Source of the DNA: Sinotaia quadrata
Lineage: Eukaryota; Mollusca; Gastropoda; Architaenioglossa; Viviparidae
Length of the DNA stretch: 64,000 nucleotides
Direction of reading: 5' to 3'
NCBI GenBank assembly: GCA_028829895.1
Contig: CM054183.1
Coordinates: forward strand, 15,781,975 to 15,845,974
Translations under genes and position numbers: made by a program
Notes under the pieces: generated by a model
The model's input: the letters and a program-made list of their open reading frames with translations, nothing else
Databases searched by the model: none
Told to the model about the DNA's origin: nothing
In this document: piece after piece, positions 34,545-46,625 of the stretch
How positions within the stretch are numbered: the first letter of the stretch is position 1
Layout: every line of letters begins with the position of its first letter

Positions 34545-34630
34545 AAAGCAAGCTATTAATAGAAATCAAAGACATCACTTGTGTTATCCATTAAATAAGC
34601 AGAGATATTAATATAAATCAAAGATACCGA
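34545..34630. repeat. 52-bp unit pair, second location
   Basis: Two copies of the unit also present at 32665-32770 (ATCCATTAAAAAAGCAAGCT and ATCCATTAAATAAGCAGAGA), about 1.8 kb away. Confidence 0.75.
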
Positions 34631-35333
34631 TTCAAACCGGAAACCTTCAGTATGAAATTAACGTGAGTTGAGAGTAAATAGTTGGAAGAATAAAAAAGAA
34701 AGAATATGGAAGAGAATTTTCTGCAGTATCTAATCTACCCAAACTTAATGGCAAAGGTGACAGACAATTAATGTGCATTCTGTGCAAGTCAGTAGTAATG
34801 TTCACAAAAAGTTTTCATTTACAGCCTAAAGATGGATATTACGCACAATTGTGCACCCTTTCAGCGCCTGGTATATTATGGAATCTAAAAAGATTTTCAA
34901 CGATTTGCAATACGTCACACGGTAAACCTCTAATTTATTACAAAATACACCAAGCAAATTTTATATCTTGATCATTAGTAAAGACAATCTGACTGTTACT
35001 GTAGAAATCTGGCCGTTACAATTGTCAATCGTAGCTTTATCGCCGTCAATCATACATGCCGTTACTGACTACAATTTGATCTGTATTACTGATAGTTGCA
35101 ATCACCATACTCCTGCATATTCCTGAATTTATATTCCTGAAGTAAAATTCATTTGCTCCTATTTATTTTATTAAATATTATTGCGCATCTTTATTTCATC
35201 TGAAAACCATTGCACGCTAATCATATACGAAGCTTTAATTATAACAGTTTTAATTATTATCCTCTTCAAATTGTTAAAATATGTTATTATGGTTTGTTTC
35301 TGTTCTATGAGCAGATTACGGTGTTGGGGTTTT

Positions 35334-35375
<42 letters not shown>

Positions 35376-36504
35376 GTTGGGGGGTGGGGCTGGGGGGGGG
35401 GGAAGTGTTCTTTTTTTGGAGTATACAATTTTTTGGAAAAGTGCACAGGAAGTTCGGAGGAAGATGGGGATGAATTTTGGCAGGGGTTGTGTACATTTCC
35501 TTTAATCTTTATTTACAATATTAAACGCAGAAAGAGAGACATATTTATTTATTTAGTAAAAGAAATCTTCTGTTTTTCTTGCACGAATTTCAAAGCCACA
35601 GTCGCTTATTTTTGTTGTTGGGTTTTTTGCGTCTCTAGTCTGACCTTCACCTTCTGTATGTCACTTGCAATGTTTTGAATTTCAGGGCTCTCGAACCGTC
35701 CTTTTTCCAAAATTTGTTGGTTTTTGTTTTTTTACTTTTACATTTAATGATAAATATGATCCAGCAAACAGAGTTCTTATTGTTGTCTATTATTTATGCC
35801 TTGGCTTCAACATTAAGCCCGTTATCACTTTTCTTACGTAGATCTGTTTTAACTCCTTTTAAGAAGAAATATCTTTGTGATCTATTTACCGCTTGAAGAA
35901 AACTATGCGTTTGATCGCTCAACGTACCGCTTTACGCCTTCTCTTCTCGCTCCCTTCTCTGTTTCTCTTTCGTAGTTTCAAGAAGAAATCATCTTTTCCC
36001 CCATATACAATAGCTATCCCTGTTTTACATTTTAATTTGTGTATTTTCTTTCCGGTTTGTGCAAAAATCTCCCAATTTCTGTCAGTCCTCTTTCTTTCTT
36101 TCTTTCTTTCTTTCTGCTACAGATATAAATTCATAACTGAATTTTCTGTAATATGTATAATATTCTTTAAAAAGTAAGAATTTTTTTTCTGTTTAGACTG
36201 CAGTAAACTAAATTTCCTATAAACTTTTTCAGTCTAAGCAATTTGTTCCGACTGATAGATTATGACTATAGTGTAAGTTATATAAATTTTGTGGGCAATG
36301 TAGTCTATAATCGACATGGCAAGTAAATTGTCTTGTAATCAAAATTTCCCCTTGTGCAATTTAAAGAGAGTTTATTTTCAAGACTATTTCGTTGATAAAT
36401 AAATAGCTCTTAACATAAACTATTTATCTAGAAACTCAATATGTACCTGTTAATATATAAAAACCTATCAACCACAAACATATAAGTCTGTATATTCATA
36501 TCCT
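34631..36504. other. Unique AT-rich sequence with GT and CTTT tracts
   Basis: TG repeats at 35338-35368, a G-rich stretch at 35379-35402 with quadruplex potential, and CTTT units at 36090-36114. No gene recognised. Confidence 0.6.
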
Positions 36505-36614
36505 GTTTACCACACACACACACACACACACACATGCCCTCACAATCTGTTAACTAATCACATACACACACAGGCATGCACACATGTCCTCACAATCTGC
36601 TTACTAAACACGTA

Positions 36615-36688
<74 letters not shown>

Positions 36689-36850
36689 ACACACAGGCAT
36701 TCACACATGCCCTTCACAATCTGTCCAATAAACACACACTTGCAACATGCACACATACACACACACATCATCTTCACTATTAGCTGCATATACAGCAGAT
36801 ACTCAACCTGTTAACTAAACACACACTTACACAGACACAGACACACAAGG
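36505..36850. repeat. CA-rich tract with ~66-bp cryptic unit
   Basis: Pure CA tracts (36511-36534, 36618-36686) are embedded in a diverged unit containing CCCTCACAATCTGTTAACTA. Confidence 0.9.
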
Positions 36851-37643
36851 ACACACTCAACAACAAACAAACAACAAAAAGACTCGGCACCTTTACATGC
36901 ATTTGAACAACCTATCACCTACACACACACGTGCACCAACAAATACATGCTAATATGTACAGTACAGTATAAACACATACACAGCCCGTCAAGTACGCAT
37001 ATTAAACACAAACCCCTTTCCAAGAAAGCAACCACTCCCAAATGTGTATTAGATAAATGATGCCATTATCTTGCTGTTCTTTGAAGCAAATGAAAATAAG
37101 ATTGCAATGATAGAAGATGCGGGCGCAGCTTCTTCGCGAACAATTAACCTGCTGTGCAGAACTGGAAAGCTGTCCAACAGGTAATCTTTAAAGGGCAGGT
37201 AATCTTTACACATAAACATTGACACCCACTGCCATTGGACAAGTAGGTGACAAGATATGAAACCAAGGGAAGCAATTTATGGCAACATCGATATAGCGTG
37301 CGCGCACGACAATCCGGGAATGCTAAACCAGCACGGCAATTAATTTGCAACTCAATATGCTTGGTGTGCAGTAACTGGTAACGAAACCCTTGCCACCCGT
37401 AATGTAGTAGTAATCTGGGGGCTTAACAACCAGTGCATCAAGGCTCACATGAGAGGGTTGTCATCGAAGGGAGGTAAGTGCACTCTTCCAGTGCGTCCTT
37501 TCCCACTTTTCGCGGATGCAGCTAAGACAGTGCAGGAATATCAGTAGTGTTTTCACGCTAGCAGTAAAGGGTTTAAGAGACCGCAGGCTTTTATTGTATT
37601 CTCCAAAACGCCTAGTAGTTGTTACAGATTTCAAATCTAGGAA
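36851..37643. other. Unique sequence
   Basis: GC-balanced 37130-37560 without a recognisable gene. Confidence 0.45.
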
Positions 37644-38703
37644 CTGGGGTTGCTGGTAGATGTTAGGCCTATAGATACAAGATCTAGACTGGGGTTGCTG
37701 GTAGATGTTAGGCCTATAGATACAAGATCTAGACTGGGGTTGCTGGTAGATGTTAGGCCTATAGATACAAGATCTAGACTGGGGTTGCTGGTAGATGTTA
37801 GGCCTATAGATACAAGATCTAGAAGGGGAGTTGTTCGTAGTTGTTAATACTAGGAACTGGAGTCTTTGGTAGATGTTAGAGGGATATGATATCTAGGAAC
37901 TGGAGTGTTTGGTAGATGTTAGAGGGATATGATATCTAGGAACTGGAGTGTTTGGTAGATGTTAGAGGGATATGATATCTAGGGACTGGAGTTGTTGGTA
38001 AATACAACAGACATGAGATATAAGTAGGAAGTGGATATGTTGGTAGATGTCATTAGATTTAGGAAATGGAAACATTGGCAAATGGTATGGGCATAAGATA
38101 TATGTAGGAAGTCATTGGTAGATACAACAGACATAAGGTGTAGGAACTGAAGTTGTTGGTAGATACAACAGACATAAGGTCCATAAGGTCTAGGAACTGA
38201 AGTTGTTGGTAGATACAACAGACATAAGGTCCATAAGGTCTAGGAACTGAAGTTGTTGGTAGATACAACAGACATAAGGTCCATAAGGTCTAGGAACTGA
38301 AGTTGTTGGTAGATACAACAGTCATAAGGTCCATAAGGTCTAGGAACTGAAGTTGTTGGTAGATACAACAGACATAAGGTCCATAAGGTCTAGGAACTGA
38401 AGTTGTTGGTAGATACAACAGACATAAGATATACGTAGGAAGTGGATATGTTGGTAGATGTCACAGACATTAGATTTAGGAAATGGAAACATTGGCAAAT
38501 GGTATGGGCATAAGATATATGTAGGAAGTCATTGGTAGATACAACAGACATAAGGTCCATAAGGTCTAGGAACTGAAGTTGTTGGTAGATACAACAGACA
38601 TAAGGTCCATAAGGTCTAGGAACTGAAGTTGTTGGTAGATACAACAGACATAAGATATTCGTAGGAAGTGGATTTGTTGGTAGATGTCACAGACATTAGA
38701 TCA
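37644..38703. repeat. Nested minisatellite: 45-, 43- and 50-bp units, higher order
   Basis: Four 45-bp units (37644, 37689, 37734, 37779) give way to 43-bp units (37852, 37895, 37938, 37981) and then 50-bp units (38142-38392, 38568, 38618). All share TTGGTAGAT(G/A) cores, so they derive from one ancestor. A distinct ~130-bp block with GGAAATGGAAACATTGGCAA occurs at about 38010 and again at 38421. A third copy starts at 38647, giving a higher-order repeat with a variable number of 50-bp units. Confidence 0.95.
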
Positions 38704-39649
38704 AAGAACTGGGGATGTGCGTTGAGTTTGCACTTCAAGATATATGTGCTCTTTCTATCCCACTGCTATTTGTGCTGCTGTTTTGGTTCTTTGTTCTTGG
38801 GAAGTCGTTTGATGGAAATCAAAGTAATCTTGTTAATTAACAGAGGGGCTATAGTTATTACAGGGGTGGTACATTGCTTTATCAATGAATAATCTTTAAT
38901 GTATTTTGTTTTGATAATTTTTCTCTGGATTTTGCTTCAAAATTAAGTTTGAATTTACCTTTTGTTTTTCTGTTTACTGCCTGTATTTTGAAACTGCTCT
39001 TTCATTTTTAAAATTTCTTATTTTCTTATTTTTCTTATTTTAAGGCTGTCTTCTGATTCACTGGTAGATTCTTGTGACTGTCAGTTTTAACGTCACACTG
39101 TAACTTAATCTGGCTGTGTTTGTGATGTCAGAGTAGTGTTTTGAGTTTGTCTGTATAAAGTGTTGTCATCTCACATCATTGCCTCCCCACGTGACAAACA
39201 GCAGCCTATCATGGGGGTGGGGGTTCAAGCAAGAGTAGAATAGGTGCTGTGAATGGGAAGACAGTCCCCCCTTGATTATTAATAATATTATATAAATATT
39301 TGGTAAGTACGCACATAAACACACACACATGTATATAATCATTGACTCGGTATATCTGTTTCGTCTCTTTACCCCAGAAGGTGTAATTTTAAGCTTCATT
39401 TATATAAACATTAGTCAGGAAGGAGACTGAAATATTTACTATTTAATACTTTCTTTCTCTATTCTTGTCTTTTGAACGTTGGAATAGAGACGTGCCCTGT
39501 GATATTTCTATTTTATTGCGATCTATCTTCTGAATCGGAGCTTTGTAATCTACGGAAAAAGTTTCTTTAAAATAAAAATTTAAGTAAAGTTTATTCATAG
39601 GAAACGAACTTTTCTTGACTACTTCTGAAGCAGAGAGAATAAAGTGTTC
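38704..39649. other. Unique AT-rich sequence
   Basis: Nothing recognised. Confidence 0.5.
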
Positions 39650-40990
39650 CTGCACAGCAGACATTTATTGTAGAATGAAGCATTTGCTTTAAAGCAGACA
39701 TTTATTGTAAAATATTGTACTCCGGCAAAGCAGACATTTATTGTAAGATAAAACTACTCCTGCAAAGCAGACATTTATTGTAAAATAATGTACTCCTGCA
39801 AAGCAGACATTTATTGTAAGATAAAACTACTCCTGCAAAGCAGACATTTATTGTAAAATAATGTACTCCTGCAAAGCAGACATTTATTGTAAAATAATGT
39901 ACTCCTGCAAAGCAGACATTTATTGTAAAATAATGTACTCCTGCAAAGCAGACATTTATTGTAAGATAAAACTACTCCTGCAAAGCAGACATTTATTGTA
40001 AAATATTGTACTCCTGCAAAGCAGACATTTATTGTAAAATAATGTACTCCTGCAAAGCAGACATTTATTGTAAAATAATGTACTCCTGCAAAGCAGACAT
40101 TTATTGTAAAATAATGTACTCCTGCAAAGCAGACATTTATTGTAAAATATTGTACTCCTGCAAAGCAGACATTTATTGTAAGATAAAACTACTCCTGCAA
40201 AGCAGACATTTATTGTAAAATAATGTACTCCTGCAAAGCAGACATTTATTGTAAAATAATGTACTCCTGCAACGCAGACATTTATTGTAAAATAATGTAC
40301 TCCTGCAAAGCAGACATTTATTGTAAAATAATGTACTCCTGCAAAGCAGACATTTATTGTAAAATAATGTACTCCTGCAAAGCAGACATTTATTGTAAAA
40401 TAATGTACTCCTGCAAAGCAGACATTTATTGTAAAATAATGTACTCCTGCAAAGCAGACATTTATTGTAAAATAATGTACTCCCGTAAACCAGACATTTA
40501 TTATACAATAAAGCATTCCCGGAAAGCAGACATTTATTGTAGAATAAAGTACTCCTGCAAATTTGACATTTGTTGCAGAATAAATATTCATGCAAAGCAG
40601 ACATTTGTTGTAGAATAAAGTATTCCTATTTCCACAAAGCAGACATTTGTTGTAGAATAAAGTACTCCATGCAAAGCAAATATTTGTTGGAGAATAAAGC
40701 TTTCCTGCAAAGCAGACATTTGTTATAGAATGAAGCATTTCTGTAAAGGAGACATTTGTTGCAGAATAAGTATTCCTGCAAGGTAAACATTTGTTGCAGA
40801 ATAAAGTATTGCTGTAGGGCAAACCGTTATTGCAAAGTATTTCTGTAAAACAGATACTTGTTGGTGTGTAAGGTGTTTCTGTAAAGCGGGCTATTATTGC
40901 AGAGAAATCTGTTTCTGTAATGTACACTATTCTACTAAGGTAAAGTATTTCTGTAAAGTAGTCATTAACTGCATTAAAGCATTCCTAAAG
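39650..40990. repeat. 36-bp minisatellite, ~37 copies, largest array
   Basis: GCAAAGCAGACATTTATTGT begins each unit. Copies are almost identical from about 39725 to 40490 and decay progressively to 40990. Two tail variants (ATAATGTACTCCT and AAAACTACTCCT) alternate near the left end, giving a local 72-bp dimer. A minus-strand frame of more than 300 codons exists only because 36 is divisible by three. Several other frames are open too, so it is not a gene. Confidence 0.98.
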
Positions 40991-41224
40991 CAGACTGTTA
41001 GAGTAGAATTAGAAAAGTACTTTTGTAAAGTAAAGCTTACTATTAAAAGCTTTATTATTTTAAAGTAAAACTAATAGTATTATTACAGGTTATGTAGTGG
41101 AAGCTTTTGCAAAAGATTTTTATAAGGGGAGGTATGATTTCATAATGGAAATTATTACTATATACAAGATATGAATTCAATCGAACATTTTCATGGAGAA
41201 AACTATTATTGTAAAAAAAACCAA

Positions 41225-41475
41225 AAAGAAGTAGCAATACTACAAACTATACTGTAAAAGCATGTTACAAACTATACTGTTAAAAAAAAATGAAGTTATA
41301 ATACTACAAAGTTGTACTACTACAAACTATACTGTAAAGACAAGGAGTAGTAATACTACAAACTATATTTTAAAAATAAGATTAGTAAGACAATAAATTA
41401 TACTGTAAAAAGAAAAAGTAGTTTCACTACAAGAAATAATGATAAAAAAGTAGTAATACTACAAACTATACAGGG
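41225..41475. repeat. Degenerate TACTACAAACTATACTGTA array
   Basis: Five to six loose copies of GTAATACTACAAACTATACT separated by A-rich spacers. Confidence 0.8.
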
Positions 41476-42186
41476 TTCTGGACAGTTAACCCCTCACCTT
41501 CTGTCAAACTCATTTAACCTTTAACCTCTCTCTTTCTCTCTCTCATACGACACAAACACACAGATCACACACACCATGCACACACATAACAAAGATGAGG
41601 TTTTCTTTGATGCTGTCTTATTTCTTTCGGACATCATCGACAGTATTGATTCATTTATACAGTGAAACAATTTCTGATTTACAGTGAAACAATTTCTGAT
41701 TTACAGTGAAAATTTCTGTCGAAGAAAAATATTTTCAAATACAGTATTCGACTGTAGTCATGTGCATACACTAAGTTTGTTTAGGTCTAACCTTTTCACG
41801 CTGCTCGCTGAAATCAATTGGCCTTGAACTTGGGTCAAATATGTCACGACTCAAAAAAGAGACATAATATCCAGGTTTGAGTAAAATCACCCAAAGGAAA
41901 GGTAGTTTTTTTTTTTAGTAAGTTCATATCCAATATTCCTGTATTGCATTAAGTGAAGTTTTGAACCCTGCTAGGGGCCTTGGTGGTAAAGGTGAAACGA
42001 GTTGGTTTTGTTGCTGTTTTTATATTATTTTCTTCCTCATCTTAAGTTTTGATAAAAAATAGTAATTCATAAAGTAAATACCCACGCTATAGAAACAAAA
42101 TCCCACGCCCTCTACAAAGAGTCAAAGTGAAGAAATAAGCCCTCCATTAAGAAGTCATTTCCGATTGATCGATTAAAAATATCTAG
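41476..42186. other. Unique sequence with 22-bp duplication
   Basis: ACAGTGAAACAATTTCTGAT is repeated at 41659, 41681 and partly at 41703. A CT tract lies at 41526-41544. No gene. Confidence 0.5.
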
Positions 42187-42806
42187 AGAGAATATTAGTT
42201 GCATACTAACACCAGAATATAAATATCTATGTAATGTATTAGGTGCATACTAACACCAGAATATAAATATCTAGGTAATGTATTAGGTGCATACTAACAC
42301 CAGAATATAAATATCTAGATTCTAGGTAATGTATTAGGTGCATACGAACACCAGAATAAAGATATCTAGGTAATGTATTAGTTGCATATTAACACCAGGA
42401 TAAAGATATCTAGGTAATGTATTAGTTGCATATTAACACCAGGATAAAGATATCTAGGTAATGTATTAGTTGCATATTAACACCAGGATAAAGATATCTA
42501 GGTAATGTATTAGTTGCATATTAACACCAGGATAAAGATATCTAGGTAATGTATTAGTTGCATATTAACACCAGGATAAAGATATCTAGGTAATGTATTA
42601 GTTGCATATTAACACCAGGATAAAGATATCTAGGTAATGTATTAGTTGCATATTAACACCAGGATAAAGATATCTAGGTAATGTATTAGTTGCATATTAA
42701 CACCAGGATAAAGATATCTAGGTAATGTATTAGTTGCATATTAACACCAGGATAAAGATATCTAGGTAATGTATTAGTTGCATATTAACACCAGGATAAA
42801 GATACA
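42187..42806. repeat. 44-bp minisatellite, ~14 copies
   Basis: AACACCAGGATAAAGATATC recurs every 44 bp. The first four copies are diverged (AGAATATAAATATC) and one carries an 11-bp insertion, while the last ten are nearly identical. Confidence 0.97.
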
Positions 42807-42851
42807 CTAAATTAAAAAAGTAAAAAAAAAATCGTTGCAAAAGACAACAAC

Positions 42852-42875
42852 AAAAAAAAAAAAAAAAAAAAAAAA
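42852..42875. repeat. A24 homopolymer
   Basis: Uninterrupted A run shortly after the 44-bp array. Confidence 0.9.
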
Positions 42876-43473
42876 CCGTACAAAATTCAGTAGTTAAACT
42901 TCAGTAGAGTTTTTGACGCTTTTATTAAGTATTTCCGTAACTTGAGAGATATGTCATTTCTAACCAATTAACCCTATCAACCAGTGGATGCAAATATTGC
43001 AAGTTAACTCCCCTTTGAGCATTAATTATGGTCTGTGTCTCATGAGCGCCTTTGACGTAGTCTGCGGGCAGCAATCACAGAGTGTAGGCGGACAACCGAC
43101 ACCGGAAACAACTGAAATCCAATCCTGAGCAAGTACGCTTCACAAACGTCCCGATTGACTTCATCAGCTTGTCCTTACTATTACTCTTTTACTGTAATGT
43201 GATGGGCTACATTTCCGCACGTTACTAGTTTTGCACACGTCACGTCTCATAAAGGATCCTTCAAAATGTGTATTGTGGATGTCTATCATACAAGAAGACA
43301 ATAACAAAACTAGCGTGTATTTTGACAAATGAATAAAATGTGATTTAAGGACTGAATGATGACTGGTTTAAAAAATAGTATAAGGACTGACTAAAACGGC
43401 TAAATAATGACTAAAGAGAGACGAAAGGCTAACAATAGACAGATTAAAGAATCATTAAAGGCTAAATAAAGAC
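42876..43473. other. Unique sequence
   Basis: GC-balanced 43010-43170. Nothing recognised. Confidence 0.45.
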
Positions 43474-43860
43474 TGACCGATGCCAACACCATCTTAGTTA
43501 TCAGTTATGATTATTATTATTATTTAATCATCCATAACTAATTACAAGGGAGAAGAATCTTAATTTATGTTATTAATAATTCTCCAGAAGACACCACTCG
43601 TCTCACTTACTTGGCAGATATGCGGGCGCTGTAAACGTTTTCTCTTTTCCACAACATTAAAGACAAACATTTAGCATTACAATATTTCTACAGATGGAAA
43701 CTTCTTACCAAAGGAGAAAGCAATCCATCTTTTAATCTATATTTAGTGAGTCCCATCCACCCACTATCTCTCCAACCCAAGATTGTCAATATATATATAT
43801 GTAAGAAGGTTAATAAATTTATTAAATCAACAATCAAATATAAAACATATGAATATAATC
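43474..43860 (+). mobile_element. Family R copy A (head), decayed
   Basis: TGACCGATGCCAACACCATC and the following ~370 bp (AATCTTAATTTATGTTA, CTTGGCAGATATG, CCACAACATTAAAGACAAAC) align with 51831-52230. The copy opens with TG at the position where the other head copy also opens with TG. A weaker match may continue at 44030-44150 (TGCACATAACCT, TTTGCAACAAGTCA). Confidence 0.75.
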
Positions 43861-44387
43861 AATTAGTGATGATATTTATATCACTTTTCAACAATGTTCC
43901 ATTAATGCTGGACAATCATTCAGTTTATCCTAGCGTTGACATTAGCAGTCAATTAACATAAATATATATTCAAATTCATAGATATCATAACAGAGATGAG
44001 TGTAGAGTTTCAGTGAAATAATGAAAGTCAACTGCACATAACCTCTTCAAATATGGCAGCTGTCATCAACATGTGTTCACAATCACTTAGTTTGCAACAA
44101 GTCACTGTCTTTTTCTAATTTACTTGATTTCCTCGTGTGTTCATTCTAAGGAATATAATTACATCTATAAATAGTTTATACGACACTATACTCGTAAACA
44201 TAATGAGTTGCATCGTCGTAAACAATCATCTGAAACACCAGCTTTTATCTTCTTCATTTTTCATTACGATTTTGAGGCTCTTAAACTCATAAACTCATCC
44301 TGCCCAACCCGGATTTCTTAATATTTCACAACATGTGGTGAACGCATTTGCACGCTCACTCATGTGCGGCTTCTATTAGAGATCTCT
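43861..44387. other. AT-rich sequence, possible decayed family R interior
   Basis: Only short matches to copy C (TGCACATAACCT near 44034) persist. Otherwise nothing is evident. Confidence 0.4.
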
Positions 44388-44481
44388 CCATATCCCCCCC
44401 CCCCCACTCACATTTCCATTCTGCCATATCCCCCACTCACATTTCCATTCTGCCATACCCCCCACTCACATTTCCATTCTG
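44388..44481. repeat. ~29-bp minisatellite, 3 copies
   Basis: CCCACTCACATTTCCATTCT three times, the first preceded by an expanded C run. Confidence 0.95.
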
Positions 44482-44696
44482 CTAAAGCCGACTGCGGGCT
44501 TGATCTATCGCGAAATTAAGCCGTCAGAAACTGCAAGACTTAGGGCACCACAGCCCAAGGCCTGTTAGCCACAAATCTAGGTGGTAAGGGTGAGTCGGGG
44601 GTGGGTGGACGTGACTTTCCACTGACGATTAGGAGAGGGTGGGGGGTAAGTCACGCGACTTTGAATTTTGTTTGGTCTAATTAGTAATTTCACTGC

Positions 44697-45207
44697 TGCT
44701 AGTCATCGGAATAGTCGGTTAGTGACATGTTTATAGGCAGTCATTATTAAGTATTGAAGTTAGGAAATGACAATCTTTTAGCCAGGCGTTGGTAAATTAT
44801 CATTTAGTCAATTACATGCTTATAGCCAGTCATTAGTAAATATTGCAATTAGTCAATGGCACACTTATAAACAGGCCTTAGTAACTATTGCCAATTACAT
44901 ACTTATAGCCAGTCATTGGTAACTATTGCCAATTACATGCTTATAGCCAGTCATTGGTAACTATTGCCAATTACATGCATATAGCCAGTCATTGGTAACT
45001 ATTGCCAATTACATGCATATAGCCAGTCATTGGTAACTATTGCCAATTACATGCATATAGCCAGTCATTGGTAACTATTGCCAATTACATGCATATAGCC
45101 AGTCATTGGTAACTATTGCCAATTACATGCTTATAGCCAGTCATTGGTAACTATTGCCAATTACATGCATATAGCCAGTCATTGGTAACTATTGCAGTTA
45201 GCCAATG
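44697..45207. repeat. 38-bp minisatellite (left half of CAGTCATTGG field)
   Basis: AGCCAGTCATTGGTAACTAT starts every 38 bp at 44907, 44945 and so on to 45173, with degenerate units from about 44697. It is interrupted at 45208 by a family R fragment. Confidence 0.96.
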
Positions 45208-45606
45208 TGTGGCAGAGTAAATTTGTCCATCCCTATTTCTAGACTTAACTGTTATATAAATTGTTAAATTGTTGAAGTGACGCGACCTTGGTATTTTATG
45301 TAAGTGTCAGACTTGGAGTAAACAACTCGAGTTGAGAATATGCTATAAATTGCTGATGCAATGCAAACCATTTCCAACTGGATGAGTAGTTTTTATTATC
45401 CAATGGTTAAGATTTATGAGAACGAGATCAGCCAATGGGTGAGATCTAAATGTTTACCGCTGTAGAAAATGCTATTGTCTCATCACTCGATTTTGGTGTG
45501 GCGAGAAGTCCAGTTTTGAAAGTGGGCTGTTAGCTTAATGGTGAGTTAACTGACTGATTGAGGAAATATTTCGTGCATTTTGCTATTATTATGTTATGCG
45601 AGTGCC
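45208..45606 (-). mobile_element. Family R fragment E inserted in the array field
   Basis: TGTGGCAGAG opens the fragment and is the reverse complement of the CTCTGCCACA end of copies C and D. The next ~400 bp align with the reverse complement of about 58580-59003, including GAGTTGAGAATATGCTA and GATGAGTAGTTTTTATTATC. Array units resume immediately after it (TGCCAGTCATTAGTAGC). Confidence 0.85.
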
Positions 45607-46625
45607 AGTCATTAGTAGCAATTGCCAATGACATGCTTATAGCCAGTCTTTGGTAACTATTGCAATTAGTGAATGTTATGCTTATGGCTAGTCATCAGCA
45701 ACTATTGCAGTTAGTGAATGACATACTTATATCCAGTCATTATTCATTATTTCAGTTAGCCAGTGGCATCCATATAGTCAGTCGTTTTTAAATATTGCAG
45801 TTAGTCACTGATATACATTATAAACTGTCATGTGCATATTCTGCTTGTGGTATACACTGCACCTAGGCACATGTACACTTTGCAATCATTGGTATATGTT
45901 GCAGTTAGTCATTGATATACATTGCAATCTGTCGCTTGTTTGCACTATAGACAGTCACTCATATATAACATAGTTAGTCATTGATATTATATATTGTAGT
46001 TAATACACTAGACTCAGTCATTGATATATACTACATTCAGTCTTTGATATAAACTTCCTCTTGTCTCAGTATACATTGAATTCTGTCGCTGCAGTATGTT
46101 GTAATCAGTCAACGCAATCGGCTAATGGTAAACTGCATGAGTAAGTAGCATACAGTGCATGTTGTAAATGATTTACACATTGGTATATTTCATTGGCATA
46201 CAGTGTAGTCTGTCAATGGCATTAGCATGCCATTACTATATATATTTTGTAATTTATATACATTGCATCTGGTAAATAATATACACTGCAGTTATTAATA
46301 ATTAATATGCATCGCAGTCCATCATTAGTACTCATTGTATTAAACCATTGGAACACAGTGCAATCAGTCATTGGTATACATTTCAGTCAGCCTTTGGCAT
46401 AAATTACACTCAGTTAATGGTATACACCGCAATTAGACACGGATAGAAATAACAGTCAGTCATTGGTGTACACTGAAGACATTCACTAGCATACAAGACA
46501 GTCAGACAGTACTAAAAACTGTCGTCAGTCATTGGTGTACACTGAAGACATTCACTAGCATACAAGACAGTCAGACAGTACTAAAATACTGTCGTCAGTC
46601 ATTGGTGTACAGCAATAATTTTCTG
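45607..46625. repeat. Degenerate CAGTCATTGGTATAC array (right half of field)
   Basis: Loose 20-40 bp units of the AGTCATTGGTATACATTGCA type. A ~72-bp block (GTCAGTCATTGGTGTACACT ...) is duplicated at about 46460-46610. Confidence 0.85.

Noticed and set aside
39956..40927. Minus-strand open frame of over 300 codons with 12-residue repeats
   Set aside because: It is the translation of the 36-bp array. A period divisible by three keeps several frames open on both strands, and there is no non-repetitive domain, signal peptide or splice structure.
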